Source: an uncultured bacterium
GTDB taxonomy: Bacteria; Pseudomonadota; Gammaproteobacteria; Burkholderiales; Burkholderiaceae_E
Length of the DNA stretch: 12,118 nucleotides
Assembly: GCA_903864485.1 (NCBI GenBank)
Contig: CAIPGD010000531.1
Span: 1 to 12,118 of the forward strand
Reading direction: 5' to 3'
Shown one piece after another: positions 6,452 through 12,118 of this stretch. The notes beneath the pieces were generated by a model. It was not told the DNA's origin. It saw only the letters and a program-made list of their open reading frames with translations, and made no database searches. Within the stretch, counting starts at the first letter, position 1. The number at the start of each line of letters is the position of its first letter. The translations under genes were made by a program, and so were the position numbers.

Positions 6452-7690
6452 ATGAACGCCCTGACCCGCGCCCTGCCCTGGTTGGGCGGCATCGCGGCTG
6501 TCCTGATCCTGCCGCATGTCTTTTCGAGTGGCGCGTCGATTTCGATCATGAGCCTGATCGGATTCGGAATCATTTTTGCGCTCTCGTACAACATCCTGCT
6601 CGGCCAAACCGGAATGCTCTCGTTTGGTCATGCGGTTTACTACGGATTGGGGGGCTTCATTACCGCGCATGCGCTCAATATCATCGCGGGCAGCAAGCTG
6701 CCGATCCCGCTGCCGATCGTCCCTCTGATTGGAGGCATAGCGGGTCTAGTGTTCGCAGCCCCATTAGGTTGGGTTTCGACCAAGCGGGCGGGGACCGCCT
6801 TTTCGATGATTTCACTCGGCGTCGGCGAACTCGTCGCCGCCTGCGCGCTGATCTTGCGTGGTTTCTTTGGCGGCGAGGGTGGGATTTCGACCAGTCGAAC
6901 CTCGGTCCTGCAAGTGTTTGGCTGGAGCTTCGGGCCGCAGATCCAGGTCTACTACCTGATCTACGCGTGGTGCCTGATCTGTGCCGCACTCATGTACGCC
7001 TTCACGCAAACTCCGCTTGGCCGGATCTGTAATGCCGTTCGCGACAATCCGGAACGCGCTGAATTCGTCGGCTACAGCACCCACATGGTTCGTTTTCTGG
7101 CCTTTTGCATCGCCGGCTTTTTTGCCGGGGTCGCCGGCGGACTGGCCGCCATTCATTACGAAATCGTCACCTCGGGCGTCGTCGGCGCCGGTCCTTCGGG
7201 CTTTGTTCTGCTCATGACCTTTATCGGTGGGGCCGGGTTCTTTATTGGCCCAGTGCTCGGGGCTATTCTGATGAGTGCGATGGAGTCCTTATCGGACATC
7301 ACCGGAGCGTGGTTGCTCTACCTCGGCATCCTGTTCATTCTGATGGTGATGTTCGCTCCTGGGGGTCTGGCCGGACTCCTTTTCATGCACCGCCCCGCGG
7401 CAAACCTTCGTGGCCTCGCAAAACTGGCGCCGGCTTATCTGGTGGCGGCCATTCCTGGTCTAGGACTATTCGCTGGAATCGTTGTTCTCATTGAAACGAG
7501 TCATCATGTGCTGGTCAAGTCCTCTGAGGGCATGCAGATGCGCCTGTTGGGACTCGAGTATCAGGCCGATGCACCGCTGACCTGGGCCCTGATCGCGGCC
7601 CTGATCGTCGTGACCTTTCTGGCGTTTAGGCGCACCTGGCCATGGGTCGCTTCGGCATGGTCCGAAGCCATCAAACCTGAAGCGCGCTGA
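6452..7690 (+). CDS. livM: Liv/HAAT ABC transporter permease LivM
   Basis: A 412-residue inner-membrane permease, partner of LivH. Family marks include IIFALSYNILLGQTGMLSFG and HAVYYGLGGF near residues 40-70, and the cytoplasmic coupling stretch AVRDNPERAEFVGY before a long hydrophobic segment. The core permease ends near GGLAGLLFMHRP (about residue 315). About 95 further residues follow with two more predicted membrane segments (LVAAIPGLGLFAGIVVLI and LIAALIVVTFLAF), a C-terminal extension beyond the minimal LivM core. The ATG at 6452 has TGAGG 8 nt upstream. A second ATG at 6438 is out of frame and closes after five codons, overlapping this start. LivG follows after 2 nt. Role is clear; substrate is not. 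Confidence 0.93.
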   Translation: MNALTRALPWLGGIAAVLILPHVFSSGASISIMSLIGFGIIFALSYNILLGQTGMLSFGHAVYYGLGGFITAHALNIIAGSKLPIPLPIVPLIGGIAGLVFAAPLGWVSTKRAGTAFSMISLGVGELVAACALILRGFFGGEGGISTSRTSVLQVFGWSFGPQIQVYYLIYAWCLICAALMYAFTQTPLGRICNAVRDNPERAEFVGYSTHMVRFLAFCIAGFFAGVAGGLAAIHYEIVTSGVVGAGPSGFVLLMTFIGGAGFFIGPVLGAILMSAMESLSDITGAWLLYLGILFILMVMFAPGGLAGLLFMHRPAANLRGLAKLAPAYLVAAIPGLGLFAGIVVLIETSHHVLVKSSEGMQMRLLGLEYQADAPLTWALIAALIVVTFLAFRRTWPWVASAWSEAIKPEAR

Positions 7691-7692
7691 AG

Positions 7693-8475
7693 ATGACAAA
7701 CACATCCGGCGCACCCGGCCTCAAACTCGTCAACCTGCAAAAGTCCTTTGGTGTCACCCCGATTATCCGAGGGGTCGAACTCGAAATACATCGCGGCGAG
7801 CGACACGCCATCATCGGGCCCAACGGCGCTGGCAAGTCGACGCTCTTTCACCTCATCAGCGGGCGATTCCCGCTGAGTGCGGGGCAGGTATGGCTCAAAG
7901 GCGAGGACATCACGGGGCTCGCACCCTTCGAGATCAACCGCCGTGGGCTTTCGCGCAGCTTTCAGGTCACCAACATTTTCCCGCGCCTGAGCGTATTTGA
8001 AAACATTCGGTGCGGCGTACTCTGGTCACTCGGCTACCGGTATTCTTTTTGGCAAGGCATCGAACGCCTGAGGGACGCTCGCGAGCGCGCCGAGGACATC
8101 CTCGAGCAAATCAACCTGACTGCGCGCCGTGACATCCCCGCCGGACTGTTGTCCTACGCCGAACAACGATCGCTCGAGATCGGCATCACAGTAGCCGGAG
8201 GTGCCGACGTCATCATGCTCGATGAGCCCACGGCCGGGATGAGCAACTCAGAAACCGACTACGCGGTCGAACTAATCCGCAAAGTCAGCGAAGGCAAAAC
8301 CCTCATCATCGTCGAGCACGATATGGGCGTCGTCTTTGACCTCGCTGACCGGATATCGGTCCTCGTGTATGGCCAAGTGATTGCGACCGATACACCCGAG
8401 CGCATCCGCTCCAACGCCGCGGTTCAGGAAGCCTACCTCGGCACCGCTGCCCACGCAGACTCTGAACATGCTTGA
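7693..8475 (+). CDS. livG: Liv/HAAT ABC transporter ATP-binding protein LivG
   Basis: A 260-residue cytoplasmic ATPase subunit that pairs with LivF beneath the LivHM permeases. Visible motifs are Walker A GPNGAGKST (42-50, with Lys48), Q-loop Q91, Walker B VIMLDEP with catalytic E178, and switch histidine H209 in VEHD. The signature motif is LSYAEQ (153-158) rather than LSGGQ. LSYGEQ-like versions are usual in LivG, and here the fourth position is Ala. The RSNAAVQEAYLGT tail is typical of LivG. It starts 2 nt after livM and overlaps livF by 8 nt, so translation is probably coupled through the operon. Its own catalytic residues are all intact, which matters when compared with LivF. Confidence 0.93.
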   Translation: MTNTSGAPGLKLVNLQKSFGVTPIIRGVELEIHRGERHAIIGPNGAGKSTLFHLISGRFPLSAGQVWLKGEDITGLAPFEINRRGLSRSFQVTNIFPRLSVFENIRCGVLWSLGYRYSFWQGIERLRDARERAEDILEQINLTARRDIPAGLLSYAEQRSLEIGITVAGGADVIMLDEPTAGMSNSETDYAVELIRKVSEGKTLIIVEHDMGVVFDLADRISVLVYGQVIATDTPERIRSNAAVQEAYLGTAAHADSEHA

Positions 8476-9163
8476 AGTCCATGATCTGAATGCCTGGTAT
8501 GGCAAGAGCCACATCCTGCGTGGCGTGAATTTCAATGTTGGCAATGGCGAAATCGTGTCGCTGCTCGGTCGTAACGGCGTGGGCCGTTCAACGACGATCA
8601 AAGCCATCATGGGGGATGTCACCCGCCAGGGGTCGATCCGGTTCAAGGGGCAAGAAATCAGCACCCTCAAGCCCCACGAAATTGCCCGCGCGGGGCTCGG
8701 TTATGTCCCCGAAAACCGCGATATTTTTCCGCGTCTGACCGTTCGTGAAAATCTAATTCTTGGGATGAAATCGACCAAGCCATCCAAGCGCTGGAGCATG
8801 GAAGACATGTTCGAACTCTTCCCCCGTCTTCGCGAGCGCGCCGAGACGCCGGGGGGCGTGCTCTCTGGGGGCGAACAACAGATGCTGACCATGTGCCGAA
8901 CGCTCATGGGCGACCCCGATCTCGTCATGATCGATGAGCCGACCGAAGGCCTGGCCCCCAAGATGGTTGAGCTCGTGGGCGAATTACTCGCGCGCATTGC
9001 CGAGCGAGGGGTATCGATTCTGCTCGTCGAACAAAAGCTCACGATCGCCCTGCGGATCAGTAAGCGCCTCTACGTCATGGGCCATGGCCAGATCGTCTTT
9101 GAGGGCAGCGCCGACGATTTAAAACAGAACGCCGCGATCCGTAAGGAGTGGCTGGAGGTCTAG
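8468..9163 (+). CDS. livF: Liv/HAAT ABC transporter ATP-binding protein LivF
   Basis: A 231-residue ATPase subunit partnering LivG. The Walker A loop reads GRNGVGRST (34-42), so the invariant lysine is replaced by Arg40 (codon CGT 8585-8587). The signature LSGGEQ (132-137) is canonical, Walker B LVMIDEP has E157, and the switch position is Gln189 (VEQK), as is usual in LivF. VPENRDIFPRLTV and DEPTEGLAPK are LivF hallmarks. The ATG at 8468 overlaps the livG stop by 8 nt; it is chosen over an upstream in-frame ATG at 8381 because MLEVHDLNAWYG is the normal LivF N-terminus. I recall Arg variants in related betaproteobacterial LivF proteins, so this is probably a lineage trait rather than a broken gene. 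Confidence 0.92.
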   Translation: MLEVHDLNAWYGKSHILRGVNFNVGNGEIVSLLGRNGVGRSTTIKAIMGDVTRQGSIRFKGQEISTLKPHEIARAGLGYVPENRDIFPRLTVRENLILGMKSTKPSKRWSMEDMFELFPRLRERAETPGGVLSGGEQQMLTMCRTLMGDPDLVMIDEPTEGLAPKMVELVGELLARIAERGVSILLVEQKLTIALRISKRLYVMGHGQIVFEGSADDLKQNAAIRKEWLEV

Positions 9164-9188
9164 TGACCCAATCCGCTCAACCTACCCG

Positions 9189-9230
9189 CAAACCCACCCT
9201 CAAACCCACCCTCAAACCCACCCTCAAACC
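9189..9230. repeat. 12-bp tandem repeat with G-quadruplex potential on the minus strand
   Basis: Three perfect copies of CAAACCCACCCT (9189-9224) are followed by a half copy (9225-9230); a degenerate copy may precede from about 9178. On the minus strand each unit reads AGGGTGGGTTTG, giving six consecutive GGG tracts with loops of 1 and 5 nt, which satisfies the standard four-tract quadruplex pattern. It lies between the convergent livF (stop 9163) and MaoC gene (stop 9224). The MaoC stop codon is formed by the repeat itself, so the G-rich tract would be the 3' untranslated region of the MaoC transcript. Confidence 0.85.
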
Positions 9231-9670
9231 AGCCAGCGCACCAGCATCTGGGCGACGCAGGCAGGTTTCTCGGAGCCTTCGATTTCGACCGTCGCGGTCC
9301 AGCTGACCTGAACCCCGCCCTCGACATCGGTGATTCCCGTTAAGGTAAAACGTGCGCGCAAGCGGCTGCCCACACGCACTGGCGTGATGAATCGGACCCG
9401 GTCGAGGCCATAATTCAAACCCAGTTTGACGCCCTCGGCACGCAGCAACTGGCCCGAGAACCGCGCCAACAGAGAGAGCGTCAAAAACCCGTGCGCGATC
9501 GGAGCACCGTAGGGAGACTCCTCGCGCGCCCGCTCGACATCCACGTGAATCCATTGATGGTCATCGGTCGCATCCGCAAATAGGTTGACCCGGTTTTGAT
9601 CAATTTCAAACCAGTCGCTGACCGCAATTTCTTCGCCAATCCGGTGGCGCAGGGTTTCAATCGTGAGCAT
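9224..9670 (-). CDS. MaoC family dehydratase ((R)-specific enoyl-CoA hydratase-like)
   Basis: A 148-residue single hot-dog-fold protein of normal MaoC length. The hydratase-2 active-site pattern is visible as FADATDDHQWIHVD, with D37 and H42 at the expected five-residue distance, followed by GAPIAHGFLTLSLL, the conserved loop and helix of the family. Members add water to trans-2-enoyl-CoA thioesters to give (R)-3-hydroxyacyl-CoA, usually as dimers. The ATG (9670-9668) is chosen because MLTIETLRHRIGEEI is the normal N-terminus; only a weak purine stretch precedes it. It lies 11 nt after the MDR gene on the same strand, so the two form an operon. The stop codon sits inside the 12-bp repeat. A role in acyl-CoA degradation with the nearby ligase and SDR is likely but inferred. 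Confidence 0.9.
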   Translation of the reverse strand: MLTIETLRHRIGEEIAVSDWFEIDQNRVNLFADATDDHQWIHVDVERAREESPYGAPIAHGFLTLSLLARFSGQLLRAEGVKLGLNYGLDRVRFITPVRVGSRLRARFTLTGITDVEGGVQVSWTATVEIEGSEKPACVAQMLVRWLV

Positions 9671-9681
9671 GATTTTCTTTT

Positions 9682-10662
9682 TTAGGATTGCGGAAGAACG
9701 ACGACCTTGCCGATGACCTGACGGTTGGCCATCCGCGCGATCGCGTCGGCCGCGCCAGCGAGACCGACCCGCTCCTGAATATCGGGGCGAATCTTGCCTT
9801 CCTGAAACCAGCCGACCAAGGTCTTGATATCGTTTTTGAGTAGCGCTGGTTCGCGCCGCATCGCGTCGCCCCAAAAGACGCCGAGGATGGCGCGCTCGCG
9901 CAACAGGGCAAGATTGAGCGCAATCTTTGGGATCTCACCCGCCGCAAAACCGACCACCAGATAGCGGCCACGCCAGGCCGTCGCACGCAAGGCGGTTTCG
10001 GCCAACGATCCACCGACCGGGTCGTAGACCATATCGACTCCCCGGCGCGCGGTGAGTTCGTCGATGCGGGCCCGCAGATCTTCGGTGCTGTAGTTGATGG
10101 TGGTTTGTGCACCATGGGCGCGGCAGAGTTCGAGGCGTTGATCGCTCGAGGCGCCCGCGATCACATTCGCCCCCATCGCTCGCGCAATCTCGATCGCGGC
10201 CAGGCCGACGCCCCCAGCGGCGCCTAGAACCAGAAGCGTTTCACCCGCCTGCAATTTGCCGATCGTACGCAAGCCATGAATCGAGGTGCCGTAGGTCAGC
10301 ATGAAGGATGCACCCGTGTCGAAATCCATCTCGGCCGGCAACGGCATCAACCGAGCCGCCTCGACCAGACACCGTTGGGCAAACGCGCCATAGCCCGGGA
10401 AAGCAATCACGCGATCACCGGGCTTGACGTGGGTTACATCCGCTGCAACTTCACGCACGACCCCAGCCAGTTCTGCACCGGGCGAAAACGGCAGCGCGGG
10501 CTTCACCTGATAACTACCCTGCACAATCAGGGCATCGGGAAAATTCACCGATGCGGCGTGCACATCAACAACCGCCTGACCGGGTCCGGGATGGGGGTCA
10601 GCGACTTCTTCGACCCGAAGTTGATCGATCGGCCCCCAGGCGTGACACATCAGAGCTTGCAT
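9682..10662 (-). CDS. NADPH:quinone oxidoreductase family MDR protein (zinc-independent)
   Basis: A 326-residue medium-chain reductase. The N-terminal catalytic domain contains ASVNFPDALIVQGSY (37-51) and LPFSPGAELAGVV (57-69), as in QOR proteins. The Rossmann domain has GAAGGVG (147-153). The cysteine and histidine zinc ligands of alcohol dehydrogenases are absent, which fits the quinone oxidoreductase/enoyl reductase branch. Such enzymes reduce quinones, enones or enoyl-CoA thioesters with NADPH. I chose the ATG at 10662; an in-frame TTG at 10677 would add five residues and cannot be excluded. It heads a minus-strand operon with the MaoC gene and diverges from the SDR at 10782. Pairing with MaoC suggests work on acyl-CoA intermediates. 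Confidence 0.88.
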   Translation of the reverse strand: MQALMCHAWGPIDQLRVEEVADPHPGPGQAVVDVHAASVNFPDALIVQGSYQVKPALPFSPGAELAGVVREVAADVTHVKPGDRVIAFPGYGAFAQRCLVEAARLMPLPAEMDFDTGASFMLTYGTSIHGLRTIGKLQAGETLLVLGAAGGVGLAAIEIARAMGANVIAGASSDQRLELCRAHGAQTTINYSTEDLRARIDELTARRGVDMVYDPVGGSLAETALRATAWRGRYLVVGFAAGEIPKIALNLALLRERAILGVFWGDAMRREPALLKNDIKTLVGWFQEGKIRPDIQERVGLAGAADAIARMANRQVIGKVVVLPQS

Positions 10663-10781
10663 ATTTTGGGTATCCAATTAACGAGAGGGGCGGGTTGACC
10701 ACGATTGACCGCAATGCGACGCAAGCGATACCGTGACCACCAAGTTAGAGAACTGTATCGCGAATTTTAAGGAGTGGATTG
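10663..10781. promoter_or_regulatory. Divergent promoter region with dyad and direct repeats
   Basis: These 119 nt separate the divergent MDR-MaoC and SDR-ligase units. GCGATAC (10725-10731) and GTATCGC (10755-10761) form a perfect 7-bp inverted repeat with centres 30 bp apart, near three helical turns. TTGACC occurs twice exactly 10 bp apart (10695-10700 and 10705-10710), and TGACC again at 10733-10737. Either TTGACC could act as a -35 element toward the SDR, but I see only weak -10 matches. The arrangement suggests one regulator controlling both directions; no regulator gene is in the window. Confidence 0.5.
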
Positions 10782-11555
10782 ATGAGCGTGAAAGCCTTGT
10801 TTGATTTGACCGGCCGGGTCGCACTGGTCACTGGTGCTTCGCGCGGTCTTGGCCTGCAAATGGCCGAGGCCCTCGGTGAGATGGGCTGCAAACTCGCGAT
10901 CTGCGCCCGTAAAGCCGCTGAACTTGCTGAGGCGCAAGTAAGGCTCGAGGCTCAGGGTTTCGAGGTCTTGGCCGTCCCCTGCGACTTGAGCCAAGCGGCC
11001 AATGTCGCCCCTCTAGTCGACGCCGTACTCGAACGATTTGGAACGATCGATATTCTGGTGAATAACGCGGGCGCCACCTGGGGAGCCCCCACCGCCAACT
11101 ATCCGGATGAGGCCTGGCGCAAAGTGATGACGCTCAACGTCGACGCCCCCTTTTACCTTTCGCGTGAAGTCGGTCGTCGCGTGATGATCCCAGCCGGTCG
11201 CGGCAAGATCATCAACCTCGCATCGATTGCGGGATTGCGGGGCAACCCACCGGGGATGCAAACCATCGCTTACAACACATCCAAAGCCGCGCTGATCAAT
11301 TTCACCCGCGCGCTGGCGGCCGAGTGGGGCGAATTCGGGATCAATGTGAATGCGATTTGCCCGGGATTCTTTCCCTCAAAAATGGCCAACGCCCTGATCG
11401 AAAAGTTTGCCGATTCGTTGATGGCCCGCACACCCCTGCGGCGTATCGGCGGGGACGAGGATCTCAAAGGCGCCGTGGTCTTTCTGGCCAGCGATGCCGC
11501 CCGCCACATCACGGGGCAGGCGATCGCCATCGACGGTGGTTCGAGCATCATCTGA
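10782..11555 (+). CDS. SDR family oxidoreductase (FabG-like)
   Basis: A 257-residue classical short-chain dehydrogenase. Motifs are TGASRGLG (17-24), Arg43 after beta-2 (favouring NADP(H)), NNAG (94-97), and the tetrad N119, S148, Y164 and K168 (YNTSK). The C-terminus GQAIAIDGGSSII is typical of FabG and gluconate-5-dehydrogenase-like enzymes. It probably interconverts a 3-hydroxyacyl-CoA or other secondary alcohol and its ketone, judged from the neighbours rather than from any specific residue. The ATG at 10782 has AAGGAG (10769-10774) 7 nt upstream; a TTG one codon earlier is less likely. The acyl-CoA ligase begins 14 nt downstream, so they are co-transcribed. It differs from the upstream SDR in length and probable cofactor, so the two are not recent duplicates. 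Confidence 0.9.
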   Translation: MSVKALFDLTGRVALVTGASRGLGLQMAEALGEMGCKLAICARKAAELAEAQVRLEAQGFEVLAVPCDLSQAANVAPLVDAVLERFGTIDILVNNAGATWGAPTANYPDEAWRKVMTLNVDAPFYLSREVGRRVMIPAGRGKIINLASIAGLRGNPPGMQTIAYNTSKAALINFTRALAAEWGEFGINVNAICPGFFPSKMANALIEKFADSLMARTPLRRIGGDEDLKGAVVFLASDAARHITGQAIAIDGGSSII

Positions 11556-11569
11556 GGTCCAAGATCGCC

Positions 11570-12118
11570 ATGAGTCAGTCACAGTCGCGCATGGTGCCGG
11601 GTTCGCCCGGTTCGTCGGATTCACCCCATTGGCTGCATTGGCCGCCGGGATTGCCGCGGACCGTTTCAGTGCCAGAAACGGATTTGTACGCCAACGTCGA
11701 AATTTCGGCATGGCGGTGGCCCGACAAGCCTTTCATTATTTTTTATGACAGCACTCTGACATTCGCTCAGTTCCGGGACGAATGCGAAGCGCTGGCGGGC
11801 TACCTGCAAGGCCCTTGCGGTGTTCGCGCGGGCGATCGGGTCATTCTTTTTCTACAGAATAGTCCGCAATTCATCATCAGTTTTTACGCCATTCTGCGCG
11901 CGGGTGCGATCGTGGTTCCGGTCAATCCGATGAACCGAGCCGAGGAACTGGCCCACATGGTTCGCGACTCGGGCTCGACCGTTGCAATCGTTGCCCAAAA
12001 CCTGTTGGCTGAGGTCGCACCGCTGTCTGCAGAGTCGCTCAAGCACGTAGTGGTGGCGTGTTACTCAGACTATCTGAAGACGCCGACCGATTTGAACGTC
12101 CCGGACTTCGTTCGCGAA
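11570..12118 (+). CDS. AMP-dependent long-chain acyl-CoA synthetase/ligase, N-terminal part
   Basis: The frame is open for 183 codons from the ATG at 11570 to the right edge, so the gene is cut by the window. After a Ser/Pro-rich start, HWPPGLPRTVSVPETDLYAN and then ISAWRWPDKPFIIFYDSTLTFAQF are characteristic of the N-terminus of fatty-acid/aromatic acyl-CoA ligases of the ANL superfamily. GVRAGDRVILFLQNSPQFII and YAILRAGAIVVPVNPMN follow as expected. The P-loop, AMP-binding core and C-terminal domain lie outside. The family activates a carboxylate with ATP and CoA through an acyl-adenylate. It follows the SDR by 14 nt, with GAGG (11554-11557) as a distant possible SD. Chain length or aromatic preference cannot be judged from this part. 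Confidence 0.9.
   Translation, partial: MSQSQSRMVPGSPGSSDSPHWLHWPPGLPRTVSVPETDLYANVEISAWRWPDKPFIIFYDSTLTFAQFRDECEALAGYLQGPCGVRAGDRVILFLQNSPQFIISFYAILRAGAIVVPVNPMNRAEELAHMVRDSGSTVAIVAQNLLAEVAPLSAESLKHVVVACYSDYLKTPTDLNVPDFVRE

Noticed and set aside
6074..6670. 198-codon minus-strand open frame over the livH/livM junction
   Set aside because: Highly polar, Asp/Gln/Arg-rich antisense of hydrophobic membrane helices, a well-known artefact.
8381..8467. 29-residue N-terminal extension of LivF inside livG
   Set aside because: It is out of frame with livG's coding signal and lacks family similarity; the usual LivF N-terminus begins at 8468.
9178..9230. Tandem repeat as a CRISPR array
   Set aside because: Units are 12 bp and contiguous, with no spacers and no cas genes nearby.
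9177..9554. Minus-strand open frame ending in repeated Val-Gly-Leu-Arg units
   Set aside because: It is a different frame within the MaoC gene that reads through the 12-bp repeat; the MaoC frame carries the catalytic motif and stops at 9224.

Overview
The window looks like a GC-rich proteobacterial chromosome segment, most likely a betaproteobacterium of the Burkholderiales/Alcaligenaceae type. That rests on the recalled flavour of the protein families (Liv-type transporter, NnrU, DXR-like SAF-domain oxidoreductase, MaoC, acyl-CoA ligase). No rRNA, tRNA or other taxonomic marker is present, so the assignment is an inference. Coding density is high. I see no insertion sequence, phage gene, CRISPR array or RNA gene.

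Layout. (1) Positions 2-3965 hold a tightly packed + strand run: the tail of an MDR-superfamily NADP-dependent oxidoreductase, an SDR dehydrogenase, an NnrU-family membrane protein, an EctD/PhyH-type Fe(II)/2-oxoglutarate dioxygenase, and a Rossmann + SAF-domain oxidoreductase resembling the DXR-like (DRL) family. (2) Positions 3966-4131 are a structured leader with a plausible sigma70 promoter. (3) Positions 4132-9163 hold a complete Liv/HAAT-type ABC importer in the classical order: binding protein, LivH, LivM, LivG, LivF. A very strong hairpin separates the binding protein from the permeases. (4) A 12-bp tandem repeat, G-rich on the minus strand, lies at the meeting point of LivF and the convergent minus-strand pair MaoC hydratase and quinone-oxidoreductase-like MDR (9224-10662). 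(5) Positions 10663-10781 are a divergent promoter region with a long-spaced perfect dyad. (6) From 10782 a second SDR (FabG-like) is followed by an AMP-forming acyl-CoA ligase that runs off the end.

How the genes may work together (inference). The Liv-type importer probably brings in a small organic or amino-acid-like carboxylate. The flanking CoA ligase, MaoC hydratase, FabG-like SDR and MDR reductase are the toolkit of an acyl-CoA degradation route. The dioxygenase + DRL-like oxidoreductase + SDR + NnrU group upstream could be a peripheral pathway acting on the imported or a related compound. The substrate cannot be read from the sequence.

The most distinctive points are: an ABC ATPase pair whose non-consensus residues (LivF Walker A Lys to Arg, LivF H-loop Gln, LivG LSYAEQ signature) all fall in one composite ATP site; the dioxygenase-DRL-NnrU gene group; the potential G-quadruplex repeat between convergent genes; and several strong intergenic inverted repeats.
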